64,000 nt of DNA from Anaerotignum neopropionicum (GTDB lineage Bacteria; Bacillota; Clostridia; Lachnospirales; Anaerotignaceae), in the NCBI RefSeq assembly GCF_001571775.1, contig NZ_LRVM01000010.1, forward strand, positions 35,894 through 99,893. The letters are read 5' to 3'. Both the position numbers and the translations under genes were made by a program. Positions within the stretch are counted from its first letter, which is position 1; the number at the start of each line of letters is the position of its first letter. Below, piece by piece: positions 1 through 8,461 of this stretch. The notes under the pieces are model-generated. The model made no database searches. It was not told the origin of the DNA and saw only the letters and a list, made by a program, of their open reading frames with translations.

Positions 1-232
1 CCAAAGTTGCATCCAAACCAGTTTGTCCTGGCTTAATTTTTAAGAACTCCAGAATTTCATTGACGCATATTGGAATGTGCATACCCGCAGGTGTATTGCC
101 CTTTTGAATGACTTTTGCCACAGTATCAACGTATTTTTCCGGTTGAAGCTCCTTATATTTTTCTTTATAGCTTCTGGGATGAGCCCCTTGATATCTGGTG
201 CGCCGTTTGTGTTCCTTATCTTGATTGTCCAT
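1..232 (-). CDS. RsmH-like SAM methyltransferase, N-terminal part (runs off left edge)
   Basis: The reading frame opens at an ATG at 232 and continues past base 1, so only about 77 residues are visible. A basic N-terminal tail (HKRRTRYQGAHP) is followed by KYKELQPEKY, then HIPICVNEIL and GLDATL, which corresponds to the start of the SAM-binding fold in the RsmH/MraW family (16S rRNA C1402 N4-methyltransferase). The extra N-terminal tail fits the longer paralogue that many Clostridia carry beside the canonical mraW gene, so it may not be the true C1402 enzyme. The catalytic part lies outside the window. The family call rests on motif recognition only. Confidence 0.7.
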   Translation of the reverse strand, partial: MDNQDKEHKRRTRYQGAHPRSYKEKYKELQPEKYVDTVAKVIQKGNTPAGMHIPICVNEILEFLKIKPGQTGLDATL

Positions 233-498
233 GAATTATATACCACCTTTTCTTAACTCGTCTTTATTTGTTTTCTCCCTTATTATGTGGCAAGAAAATT
301 ATAGTATCTTGGAAAAATTGCTATTGATTTCTTTCAGAAAAAAAATGCATGTTCCTAATAATTCTTCCAAATTTATATCTAATAACTAACTTCCGAAATT
401 CGAAAATTCCTATTAAACATAATGCACAGTTCAAAAAAACAGACTTCTAAATGCTTATATTTAAAACGAAATTATTATTTCCTCACTTATTTATTTCC

Positions 499-1359
499 TT
501 AAAAGCGTTTTGCATACCCACATCGGCGGCAAAGCTCTTCGCTAGGTTGGCGTGCCGAAAACCCTTTGTAAAGTGCTTGCGCACGTTCACCGGACAGAAT
601 TTGAGCAAGGGGCGTTTGAAAAATGTTGCCCAGTGCAATATCACCTCGGCTATCCAAACAGCAAGGCACTACGGTGCCATCGCTTAGTACGGCCATCTGG
701 CTCCGTAGCCCATGACAGAATACGGGTTGCTCCGTGGGAGGTTCATCCATACTCGGCCATGTAAATCGTGCAGCCTTTCCAAGGAAAAGTCGCGGCGCTA
801 GTGTGGTATTACCACTTTCACAGATTTTAATCTGTGCCGCTTCTTGTGCAGCCTTGTCCAATCCTAAAAAACCACACAACGGGGTGAAAATAGCTTCATT
901 ATCAATGGTATTTGCTCCTAAATTCCACATTCTCAGCTCGCAAAAAATTCCTTTGTCTGTTGCAGCTGCAACAAACAATGCTACATCTCGTAGATATTCC
1001 TCCTTACAATAAGCGTTACCTGGCTCCATGCTGTGCAACGATACGCTTACTTTTCGCAATGCAGGTGCATTCAGCAGTACTTTCTGTTTTTTCGCAAGCA
1101 GCGTACCATTTGTGGTAATGTTTACAATCATGCCCAAGTGATATGCTACAGCCAAAAGTTCTTCCAATTGCGGATGTACCAGTGGCTCTCCCAGTACGTG
1201 CAGATAAATGTGGTTCGTATAAGGCTTTGCTTCCTGAATTACATGTGAGAACTCATCAGTACTCATAAACCGTGGTACACGAACGTTACCAATGCAAAAA
1301 CTGCACGACAGATTACACATATTGGTGATTTCAATGTAGATACGAGAAATTTTTTTCAT
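499..1359 (-). CDS. Radical SAM protein with SPASM-like C-terminus
   Basis: A 286-residue protein. Near the N-terminus is the radical SAM cluster motif CNLSCSFC (CxxxCxxC, Cys15/19/22), and HVLGEPLVHP matches the GGEP-type SAM-binding segment. The last 75 residues hold additional cysteines (FCHG, VVPCCLD, and CRRC at about 277-280) in the arrangement of a SPASM auxiliary Fe-S domain. SPASM enzymes usually modify peptides or act as anaerobic sulfatase/quinohaemoprotein maturases, but no precursor peptide or partner is visible, so the substrate is unknown. The ATG at 1359 is preceded by only a weak ribosome site. It is monocistronic between the methyltransferase and a divergent gene. Confidence 0.85.
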   Translation of the reverse strand: MKKISRIYIEITNMCNLSCSFCIGNVRVPRFMSTDEFSHVIQEAKPYTNHIYLHVLGEPLVHPQLEELLAVAYHLGMIVNITTNGTLLAKKQKVLLNAPALRKVSVSLHSMEPGNAYCKEEYLRDVALFVAAATDKGIFCELRMWNLGANTIDNEAIFTPLCGFLGLDKAAQEAAQIKICESGNTTLAPRLFLGKAARFTWPSMDEPPTEQPVFCHGLRSQMAVLSDGTVVPCCLDSRGDIALGNIFQTPLAQILSGERAQALYKGFSARQPSEELCRRCGYAKRF

Positions 1360-1520
1360 AAGGTTTGTTCACTTTCACTGCTTTTGTGCAGATAAAATAT
1401 ATTTTTGTTGTATTTTGGGTCTACTATTTGTAAGAAAATATTTGCCAATACAGACTTTTATGAATTTCTCCCTACTCACCTATACGGTCATCTGCATACA
1501 ATAGCATAGAGGTGAAAACC

Positions 1521-2018
1521 ATGAGAAAAACATACTATGATCGAGAAAAAGCTGTATCGTATGCGCACAAGTGGGCATATGGGCGCAATCCACAATTCTA
1601 CAATTTTGATCGCCTAGGCGGGGACTGCACAAATTTTGCCTCACAGGTGTTGTATGCCGGTTCAGGGGTTATGAATCCCAAACCGACCTTCGGCTGGTAT
1701 TATTACAGCTTGAATAACCGTGCGCCTGCCTGGACTGGTGTTGAATTCCTGTATAAATTTCTTGTAAATAACCTGGGAATTGGCCCTGTTGCCGTAGCGA
1801 CAGATATTTCTCAGGTAGAACCAGGGGATATTGTCCATCTTTCTTTCGAAGGAATGGTGTTTAGTCATTCACCTGCGATCGTTTCCGTGGGAAAGATTCC
1901 TTCCCCCTCTAACATCCTCATCGCTGCACACACGTTCGACGCTGATAATCGCCCATTGAATACTTATCCGTATGTAAGCATTCGCTATTTGCACATCACG
2001 CATGTGAATACTTGGTAA
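1521..2018 (+). CDS. Putative amidase-domain protein (Amidase_6 type)
   Basis: A 165-residue protein. A longer frame opens at GTG 1512, but that GTG is part of the ribosome site AGAGGTG, so ATG 1521 at seven-base spacing is chosen. The N-terminal half has the family pattern YDREKAVSYAHKW, NPQFYNF and GGDCTNFASQVL, in which the Cys is the presumed nucleophile. HSPAIVSV and AAHTFDADNRPL further on can supply the histidine. Proteins of this family (PF12671) occur alone or at the end of cell-wall enzymes in Clostridia and Bacillus; the substrate is not established. No signal peptide is seen, so the protein may be cytoplasmic. A terminator follows. Confidence 0.8.
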   Translation: MRKTYYDREKAVSYAHKWAYGRNPQFYNFDRLGGDCTNFASQVLYAGSGVMNPKPTFGWYYYSLNNRAPAWTGVEFLYKFLVNNLGIGPVAVATDISQVEPGDIVHLSFEGMVFSHSPAIVSVGKIPSPSNILIAAHTFDADNRPLNTYPYVSIRYLHITHVNTW

Positions 2019-2116
2019 GATGAATGGAGATCGCTCAAAATTTTAATGCTTCTGCGCCCCATTGATACACATACTAGCTATGAATGGCTGCAAAACTACT
2101 GATGATTCCAATTCAT

Positions 2117-2155
2117 AAGCCCTGATGTTTCGCTAAACATTAGGGCTTGCTTTTT
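2117..2155 (+). terminator. Rho-independent terminator after the amidase gene
   Basis: A 14-bp stem (AAGCCCTGATGTTT paired with AAACATTAGGGCTT, one G-U) closes a CGCT loop and is followed by GCTTTTT. It lies 100 bases after the amidase stop. Confidence 0.85.
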
Positions 2156-2281
2156 ATGGATAAAGTGGCAGTTTGCCTGCAGGGCCGCGATATAGGTTAT
2201 AACCATAATAGGAAACTGTATTCACTATAGATGACGCTCATAATCCAATCGAAATATATCTGAGATGAAAGCAGTAAGCGT

Positions 2282-2938
2282 TTACATACGAGCACTTTTT
2301 TCGGTCAAATATTGTCTATCTATAACTAAAAATCCCGACGCTCTCTTCTCTAATACCCCTCTCTGGCACATGTCGTTGAGTAGGCGAAAAAGATGACGAT
2401 AGCTAATTCCAATAGACTTGGATACATCGGAAAGAATTTCTGTAAACATCTGGTTATGCTCCGCCATAAGAATGTAGGAACACAGGCGTTCTTCGCCTGA
2501 ATACAATGCCGATGTGATGTGCGCATAGCTACTGTTTAATAGTTTAGTTGACAGCCCACTTGCCAGCTGATTCATAAACGTAATGTTATGAATAAGATAC
2601 TCTTGATTGAGGTTCAAAGGAATTCTGATACACTCACACGCAAATGCTGCAATAGATGTGGCTGATGCAGATTTGTTCTCCTGCACAAATTCAACATCTC
2701 CTAAAATTCCACTGGATATATAATAGCACAGCGTCAAATCCTTCCCATTTGCGGCAAGCATACACACCTTGATTTTCCCTCGCATGATAATAAATAGATG
2801 TTCAACGATGTCCCCTTGATTTAACAAAACTTCACCTGCATCGAATCTGCAAACAACACAGTCTTTTAAGTAACTGAGATCAAGTCCGTATTCTTTCAAG
2901 TCGGAGTTTGAGTCTGCAGTTATCGGGTACTTTATCAT
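2282..2938 (-). CDS. Crp/Fnr-family transcriptional regulator (YeiL-like)
   Basis: A 218-residue protein. The open frame extends to 3064, but ATG 2938 has a clear AGGGGAG ribosome site eight bases upstream and gives the normal family length. The N-terminal cyclic-nucleotide-binding-type beta barrel is recognisable from FDAGEVLLNQGD, LFIIMRGKIKV and GDVEFV. The C-terminal winged helix contains DVSKSIGISYRHLFRLLNDM. The glycine/arginine pattern for cAMP is not obvious, so the effector is unknown. It is divergent from the YdcZ-type transporter, an arrangement in which such a regulator normally controls the transporter and itself. Confidence 0.85.
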   Translation of the reverse strand: MIKYPITADSNSDLKEYGLDLSYLKDCVVCRFDAGEVLLNQGDIVEHLFIIMRGKIKVCMLAANGKDLTLCYYISSGILGDVEFVQENKSASATSIAAFACECIRIPLNLNQEYLIHNITFMNQLASGLSTKLLNSSYAHITSALYSGEERLCSYILMAEHNQMFTEILSDVSKSIGISYRHLFRLLNDMCQRGVLEKRASGFLVIDRQYLTEKSARM

Positions 2939-2983
2939 GGCCTTCACTCCCCTTAGTTTGTATTGAATATGCACCATCATCCT

Positions 2984-2993
2984 GACAAATGTC
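2984..2993. promoter_or_regulatory. Possible Crp/Fnr-type operator between divergent genes
   Basis: GACA-AA-TGTC is a short perfect dyad with the 4-2-4 geometry of Crp/Fnr/PrfA-type sites. It sits in the 107-base gap between the regulator and the transporter, upstream of a GATAAT at 3013. The dyad is short enough to arise by chance. Confidence 0.3.
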
Positions 2994-3045
2994 CTATATG
3001 ATTTGTATGGAGAGATAATACAATGAATCCAAAGGGGGTGTTCAA

Positions 3046-3960
3046 ATGTATTATTTACTGTCAATCTTGGCGGGGGTTGTCATTTCTGCCATGGTGTCGC
3101 TAAACGGTAGGCTAACAGCATCTTATGGCACTTATTCAGCAGCCGTAATTATTCATATCGTTGGCGTAATATTTGCAACCTCAATATGCGTAATAAGAAA
3201 AGAGCACATACAAATTAAAAGCCGGGCTCCGCTATGGGCTTATTTCGGGGGCGTTATCGGCGTGCTTACAACACTGTTTAACAATTACGCTTATGGGCAC
3301 ATCACCATAACCAACATCGTAGCCTTGGGGTTGCTGGGGCAGAGCATTACATCCGTCGTTTTAGACTCCTTCGGGTGGCTTGGTGTAGAAAAGCGACGGA
3401 TACACAAGAGCTCTATTGTTGGCTACCTTACTGCGATTATCGGTATCTTTATCATGATGGATAACTCCGTTTCAGAGGCTGTGTTTGCCGTCGTTCTGTC
3501 GCTGAATTCCGGTATTACAGTGGTGCTATCCAGAACCGTAAATTCAAGACTGTCAACAGAAACAAGTCCATTGGTAGGTTCATTAATAAACCATCTAGTA
3601 GGTTTGCCTATTTGCATTGCTCTTGCACTTTGCTTACAGAGACCCGTCTGGTTGATGCCTACTGGAACAAAACTCTGGATGTATTTGGGTGGTGCACTTG
3701 GGGTGGTAACTGTTCTGCTGTTAAATATCACTGTCCCAAGGGTGTCAGCGTTTCGCTTGACACTGTTATCGTTTGTGGGGCAAATCTTTACTGGAATAAT
3801 ACTGGATTTGGCACTCGGTTTGGAATGCTCCACTTTCACCTTTGTCGGTGGACTGATAATCACTGCTGGCTTGCTGGCAAACATGATGTTGGAGTATTGG
3901 AATAATTGTAGAATCCAAAAAAAGAATCATATTGGAGCAGCGCCAGAGCAGCAGAAATAG
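3046..3960 (+). CDS. DMT-superfamily transporter, double YdcZ (DUF606) domain
   Basis: A 304-residue integral membrane protein with about ten hydrophobic segments in two repeated halves: MYYLLSILAGVVISAMVSLNG at the start and LNSGITVVLSRTVNSRL at mid-protein mark the beginnings of the YdcZ units. Two fused units make the usual ten-TM DMT exporter-like transporter. The ligand is unknown. The start follows AAAGGGGG by eight bases. The divergent Crp-type gene is the obvious regulator. The last 15 residues are polar and cytoplasmic-looking. Confidence 0.85.
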   Translation: MYYLLSILAGVVISAMVSLNGRLTASYGTYSAAVIIHIVGVIFATSICVIRKEHIQIKSRAPLWAYFGGVIGVLTTLFNNYAYGHITITNIVALGLLGQSITSVVLDSFGWLGVEKRRIHKSSIVGYLTAIIGIFIMMDNSVSEAVFAVVLSLNSGITVVLSRTVNSRLSTETSPLVGSLINHLVGLPICIALALCLQRPVWLMPTGTKLWMYLGGALGVVTVLLLNITVPRVSAFRLTLLSFVGQIFTGIILDLALGLECSTFTFVGGLIITAGLLANMMLEYWNNCRIQKKNHIGAAPEQQK

Positions 3961-4110
3961 CTCTCTGAGACAAAGTGTTCGGAAGCAAATAATCAGGGAA
4001 ACCATATTCTTAGCCCAAGGTAGAATAAAATACCTGTAGTATTCCATTATCGATACGATGACATGTCCATCATAAACATAACTAGAAACTGACTTTTCTA
4101 AAAATCACCC

Positions 4111-4361
4111 TCATAAAGAATACTTATGCAGCTCTTTTCCACAATGTGGACAATACTCAGGAACCGGCCCCCTAACCCAAGAAAGAGACTTGCCACAACG
4201 GGGACATTGGTAAGAATGGAGAATTCAATCATTTCAGCTATCACAATAATGGCTCCCACAACAAACATCCAAGTTTTAGCCATAATCTCTCCTACTAATA
4301 AAACGAACAAACGAATAACCATTCCAGACAACAGCATAGTTCTGCTTTTATAACAGTTCAT
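4111..4361 (-). pseudogene. Small membrane protein with C-terminal zinc ribbon, frameshifted (copy 1)
   Basis: It starts at ATG 4361 behind AGAGGTGATGCGTA. Two hydrophobic helices (LLSGMVIRLFVLLVG and MFVVGAIIVIAEMIEFSIL) are encoded in the first frame. Near 4206 the frame must move by -1 to continue into CPRCGKSLSW and EYCPHCGKEL, a double-CxxC zinc ribbon ending at the stop at 4111. Without the shift the product loses the ribbon and ends in unrelated residues at 4098. The paralogue at 6300-6538 has the same architecture and a -1 shift two codons away. Either a base is missing in both or translation slips; see findings. Confidence 0.65.
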
Positions 4362-4453
4362 TACGCATCACCTCTGCAAATTAAAAAAATCATATTATCC
4401 GTTATAAATATAATGGCAATTGTCAGCATCTGTAATATAAACAGTGGATATAG

Positions 4454-4891
4454 TCATAGAAGGGATATATAAAAATCCACAGCGCCTCTGACTTCACTTT
4501 CATCTGGATGCCCTTTGTTGATCCCGCCCACCAGTTTTAAAGGACCATATGTGTCATACCCGGAGCAGCCATATGAACCAAGGGATACGCAGCCCCTACC
4601 CTCTAAGGCTGTACATATGTTTTGCGAAAAATCTTTGTTGTTTTTACCACAAGAATATATGAAGAACACTTTCTTTCCAGAAGGAACAGATTGTGCTAAA
4701 GATGTAATCTTCTTGTAGAACTTCCCAAATGCAACGCCCGATGCGAAGCCAATAATATCATAGCTTTCATAATTAACAGAATTAACTTCTGTTGCGTCGA
4801 CTAGGTCAACTTCATTTTTTGTGGCAATGTCATCCACTAGCTTTTTCGTATTTCCATGATGGGTTGATTCAAATACAATAACTACTTTCAT
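4454..4891 (-). CDS. Flavodoxin family protein
   Basis: A 145-residue protein with a flavodoxin fold. The FMN phosphate loop reads ESTHHGNTKKL (family pattern S/T-x-T-G-x-T-x, here with HHGN). It is followed by YDIIGFASGVAFGKFYKKI and VFFIYSCGKNN, the second and third flavin-contact loops, and then a Cys/Gly-rich segment (GYGCSGYDTYGP in a related order). It probably carries electrons or acts as a flavoprotein of the general flavodoxin family 4 type; no partner is adjacent. GGAGG lies nine bases before the ATG. Confidence 0.85.
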   Translation of the reverse strand: MKVVIVFESTHHGNTKKLVDDIATKNEVDLVDATEVNSVNYESYDIIGFASGVAFGKFYKKITSLAQSVPSGKKVFFIYSCGKNNKDFSQNICTALEGRGCVSLGSYGCSGYDTYGPLKLVGGINKGHPDESEVRGAVDFYISLL

Positions 4892-4939
4892 TTACAATAA
4901 CCTCCAATTTACTCAGTTTACTCAATAATGGAACATTTA

Positions 4940-5500
4940 TCAATAACCATAATTTCCGTTTATAAAAATCACTTTTATTCTATCCTTTGAAAATTGTCCT
5001 GCTATCAAAATAAAATCATTGCAGATGCGCCGCTAATGTTTGCAGGCGATGCACCTCCCAAGTCTTACACATGGCGTATTTTTATTAAGCCTTTTCGCAT
5101 CCAGTGGTGCTGCAATTTGTCTTGTGGCTCAATAGCATCTTCCACAGTATCAACTAATTTATTCATGACAACAACAACTATGACCTGCCTGGGCCCATAA
5201 ATCACAGGAGCAACACGGCTGCCAATTCCATCGATGTTAAACAGCTTCCCATTCATGATGACTGCGTTTGCGCCTGTAATAAAAGTGGCTGCGTCAAAAT
5301 TACTGAGTTATAGTTTTCGCTTATCCTCGGAAGTCAAGTTTTGCTGGTGTTTATCATAAAAAGTATATTTTCCCTTCCGAAGATATTCGAATACCCCAGT
5401 TTCATCTAATGTAGCGGTATCTCCGCAGCCAATCTTTTCGCCCTCGGCAAGCTGTGTAGAAAGCAGAGAAAGCTATTCCTGTCTGTTTTCTACATAGTAA
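4940..5500 (-). pseudogene. LUD-domain protein (LutC/YkgG-like), decayed
   Basis: Successive segments of the minus strand match the LUD (lactate utilisation, DUF162) family: LAEGEKIGCGDTATLDETG, then KGKYTFYDKHQQNLTSED, a stop, then DAATFITGANAVIMNGKLF, RVAPVIYGPRQVIVVV, and in another frame NTPCVRLGRCIACKH and the typical end KDRIKVIFINGNYGY at 4940. At least two stops and one frameshift interrupt the gene, and the N-terminus is missing. It is a relic. A start at 5256 that gives a 63-residue frame is only an internal piece. Confidence 0.8.
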
Positions 5501-5655
5501 CTCCCCCATATTTTTGTTCTATAAATTGTTAATCGTTTTCTTTATTCTCTCATCCATACAAGTAAAAAACTCCTAAAAATATAAACAAATGAAACTTGCC
5601 TTCTTCTCACAGTTTAACATAATACGCAACTCGAATTACACTCATTAACCTTAAA

Positions 5656-5847
5656 TTAAATTATTTCTTGGACCCTTCCCACTTGTCCATCAGTTAACAT
5701 TACTTTGATACCGTGAGGGTGAAATTTACTGTTGGTTAGTATTTTCCCAACTGTTCCCTCTGTAAGTTTTCCTGTTCTTTGGTCAGCTTTCAATACAATC
5801 TTTACTTTTACACCGATTTTAACATCAGATCTATTTTGTCCGTTCAT
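5656..5847 (-). CDS. YwbE family protein (DUF2196)
   Basis: A complete 63-residue protein starting at ATG 5847 six bases after AAGGAG. It shows the family signature almost end to end: MNGQNR at the start, VLKADQRTGKLTEG in the middle and HPHGIKVMLTDGQVGRVQEI at the end. YwbE proteins are small beta-rich, KOW/SH3-like proteins of unknown function. It is surrounded by long non-coding spacers and is probably monocistronic. Confidence 0.85.
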   Translation of the reverse strand: MNGQNRSDVKIGVKVKIVLKADQRTGKLTEGTVGKILTNSKFHPHGIKVMLTDGQVGRVQEII

Positions 5848-6299
5848 ATTTTCTCCTTATTTGTCCATTCACTTAACACTTACCAATCTCAAGTTCAGTT
5901 CATTGACTGGGATTTCTGTAATCTTAATAATCCAACATTCCAAATCATCATCTTATAATTGAACACAATTTCATTTTAATAATTATACCATTCTTCACTG
6001 TGTTTTTCCTGAGAGTGCCCTCATACTCATTATAATTATCCTTTCTTATAGCTCGTATAATTGAAAAAACTCTAAATACATGTCCATGTCACGGATTACT
6101 GTACTGTAAAAATTAATCTAAACCTTATATTGCGTGATTCAAAATACTTAATAGTAAATATAAAAATCATTCGCACATTTCTGGATGACGCAAATTTTAA
6201 CGTGTTTAAGATTCCCATTATGGTACTAGTATGTACCCAACAAACTGGATCCGCTGTGTAAACATAACTAGAAATTCAAATATACACGCAACCTTATCC
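5848..6299. other. Intergenic region, no gene seen
   Basis: About 450 AT-rich bases between the YwbE gene and the second zinc-ribbon pseudogene. No frame with a credible ribosome site was found. It holds one copy of the TTCCCATTATGGTAC sequence (6212-6226; repeated exactly at 8547-8561 and in part at 12250) and one copy of the AAACATAAC-type motif near 6262. Confidence 0.5.
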
Positions 6300-6538
6300 T
6301 TATTTTAATTCATTACCACAATGCGGACAATATTTTGGAATGCCATCTCTACAATCCATTAAAGACTTATAGCAATAGGGCATCTATAAAAAATTACTGA
6401 CTGAAGAATACCCGCAAAAGTACATAAAGTTCCAATTACTAAATAAATCATTTCATTTTTTATATATCCCACAGCTAATAGCAAAAAGCTAACTATAAAT
6501 AACCCCCACATAAGTCTATGACTTTTACGATAGTTCAT
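6300..6538 (-). pseudogene. Small membrane protein with C-terminal zinc ribbon, frameshifted (copy 2)
   Basis: Paralogue of the gene at 4111-4361. ATG 6538 follows GGAGGTCATGCCTT, nearly the same leader as copy 1, and MNYRKS resembles MNCYKS. Two hydrophobic segments (WGLFIVSFLLLAVGYI and MIYLVIGTLCTFAGIL) are followed by YRCP. To continue into YCYKSLMD and KYCPHCGNELK the ribosome must slip -1 at CCT-ATT near 6375. In the zero frame it stops at 6359. The downstream frame ends cleanly at 6300 and keeps all ribbon cysteines. Confidence 0.6.
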
Positions 6539-6644
6539 AAGGCATGACCTCCATATATAAAAAAAATCTTTTTCGTTAAACATAATGCGTTTTTCAATGA
6601 ACGATTAAGCGGCAGGTTGTTTCATGAGTTCTCACGACAATCCG

Positions 6645-7061
6645 CTATTTGCAACTTTGCTTATAGGAAATCAATGTAAAAACATCTTTGAGCTGTGTTG
6701 ATTCTGAAACATCTATTATTAGGCTTACCAACTTCCCCTTGACCTGCTCATTTCTCATCTTTGTTTTTATTTCATTTGCAATAGGCAAATCCATTACCCC
6801 TAATCGAGTTTTCTGGGTAAAATGAAAACTTACTTTAAAGAAACCTTGCCAAATTGAAATCCAAAAAACAGTTTTTCTCTTCGAAATACCTTTGCTTAGC
6901 CAAGCATTACCGTCATTATAAAAACGCCATTCCAGTTTTGCTCCATACTCTGGAAGGTTTCCCGTAAAAGTTTGATAAACTTCAATGCAATTACCCAATA
7001 TAGAGGTCAGAACGGCATCAGTAGGATAAATATGAGCATCATTTAACAACGGTCTGTCCAA
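6645..7061 (-). CDS. DUF3788 domain protein
   Basis: A 138-residue protein. The frame begins at GTG 7070, inside AGGAGGTG; TTG 7061 eight bases downstream of AGGAGG is the better start. The order of conserved elements fits DUF3788: PTDAVLTSILGNC, EWRFYNDGNAWLSKG, a strand-rich VFWISIWQGFFKVSFHF and a terminal VSLIIDVSE strand. These small cytoplasmic proteins have no known function. Many Clostridia carry them near stress or regulatory genes. Confidence 0.75.
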   Translation of the reverse strand: MDRPLLNDAHIYPTDAVLTSILGNCIEVYQTFTGNLPEYGAKLEWRFYNDGNAWLSKGISKRKTVFWISIWQGFFKVSFHFTQKTRLGVMDLPIANEIKTKMRNEQVKGKLVSLIIDVSESTQLKDVFTLISYKQSCK

Positions 7062-7351
7062 GCTTCTCACCTCCTATATCAATAACTAGTTCGAGCTTAC
7101 TTCGCATGTCATAAACATAATACGAAGCTCATCAGCTCAATTGAATGTCTCTCCTCTTACTATAATTTTTCAATTATAATTTATTTCATTACAACCAGAT
7201 AGCCCAATCACCATAATCAAAGTACCGCTACCATGATGTAGGTTGCCATCAGCTTTCAGTTGCCTGAAAGCATCTCGCATAAAACTCTTATTTCTTGCTC
7301 CACTTGATAATATATATGCTCAAACTTTACGTTCTTCAGAGTGTAAATATA

Positions 7352-8461
7352 TTAGTTATAATAGAATTCATGAAGTGATGTCCAAAAATTTCCTTTATTT
7401 GCATTAAACAGATCAAGATGATGATTAACAAAACCATTATCTTGAACACTCGGATCAATGATATTAAGTGTTTTTTTACTTCTGCCAACACAACTTTTCT
7501 TTATTCGTTCTTCTAACTCTATATCATTGTTCATAAAACTTTTGCCAACAATCCAAATAATTTCGGCATCCTGTAACGACTTATAAAATAATTCTTGATG
7601 CAAAGATAGCAACCGATTATTTTTGTACAAATCTTCTTTGTATTTAATTGGTAAAATTACTCGTGTCAAAGTATCTCCAAATATCCTAAATTCTGTACCT
7701 TGAACTGGTAAGTTATAAAAAATTTCTTCATGAGTTGTCCCAACCGTTTCTAATTTAGAATACCAATTAAACGAACCATGAACCTTTAAAAGTTTAACCG
7801 GAACTTTTCCAATAAGATGACTAGGAATATTTATCCCTGCAAATCCTAAGCTTTCTAATGACGCTGGTGCTAATTTTCCCAGATTAAGTAAAGTATAATC
7901 TGCAATTTCATCATAATTAAATGAAACAACAATATCATTTTGTTCTAACGAGTTAAATAATTTAGAAAGATATTCACACTGAATGTTTCCTCTATGACAT
8001 GAATAAATATAATTACGAAAATCCACCATAAAAATAGTTTGAAAGTTATTATAGGCTATATACTCTTGTGCTAATCTTTTATGTTTAGTAGCAAAAGATA
8101 AAATATCTATCGCAAGATTAACGTATTTAGGATCTGGAATAAAACCATTTATAATAGAATGATTGCTCAGAATATTTTGCAATGTTACATCATCAAAAAA
8201 TGTATATTGAGGGATAATTGCACGTCTGATTTTTTCAATGTAATACAAAGCTGTACAAAAGATTTCAAAATCATTATTTATTTCAAGGGATTGATATAAG
8301 CTTTCAAACTCCTTTACAATTTCAATATCTGGATTCTTATATTCCTTATGTGCATCTGCTGCCACCGAAAATAAATCCTTCAGCAAAGGCGGTCTATATC
8401 CTTCCCTAGCCCAACTAGAACCATACGATGCACCTGCACCTAGAATTATCAAATTATGCAA
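7352..8461 (-). CDS. Stand-alone SIR2-like protein, possible defence NADase
   Basis: A 369-residue protein starting at TTG 8461, eight bases after AGGAGG. It has the NAD-binding GAGAS loop at residues 8-12, SFNYD at 180-184 and KVHGSFNW at 226-233 with the presumed catalytic His228, then a Rossmann-like IIWIVGKSFMNNDIELE near the C-terminus. The four-cysteine zinc module of protein deacetylase sirtuins is absent, as in the SIR2-like family found in antiphage systems (ThsA, DSR, AVAST-type), where SIR2 depletes NAD+. No helper gene is adjacent, so if it is defensive it is a single-gene system. A function in defence is inference from family and context. Confidence 0.8.
   Translation of the reverse strand: MHNLIILGAGASYGSSWAREGYRPPLLKDLFSVAADAHKEYKNPDIEIVKEFESLYQSLEINNDFEIFCTALYYIEKIRRAIIPQYTFFDDVTLQNILSNHSIINGFIPDPKYVNLAIDILSFATKHKRLAQEYIAYNNFQTIFMVDFRNYIYSCHRGNIQCEYLSKLFNSLEQNDIVVSFNYDEIADYTLLNLGKLAPASLESLGFAGINIPSHLIGKVPVKLLKVHGSFNWYSKLETVGTTHEEIFYNLPVQGTEFRIFGDTLTRVILPIKYKEDLYKNNRLLSLHQELFYKSLQDAEIIWIVGKSFMNNDIELEERIKKSCVGRSKKTLNIIDPSVQDNGFVNHHLDLFNANKGNFWTSLHEFYYN

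Noticed and set aside
3423..3884. Minus-strand frame inside the DMT transporter
   Set aside because: No ribosome site and complete overlap with a well supported membrane-protein gene.
4111..4361. Canonical -1 programmed frameshift site
   Set aside because: No X-XXY-YYZ heptamer lies in the right phase in either paralogue; the idea is kept only as an open question.
400..7130. Integron cassette array
   Set aside because: The repeated spacer motif lacks the RYYYAAC...GTTRRRY ends and the length of attC sites, and no integrase was seen. Reported only as a motif.
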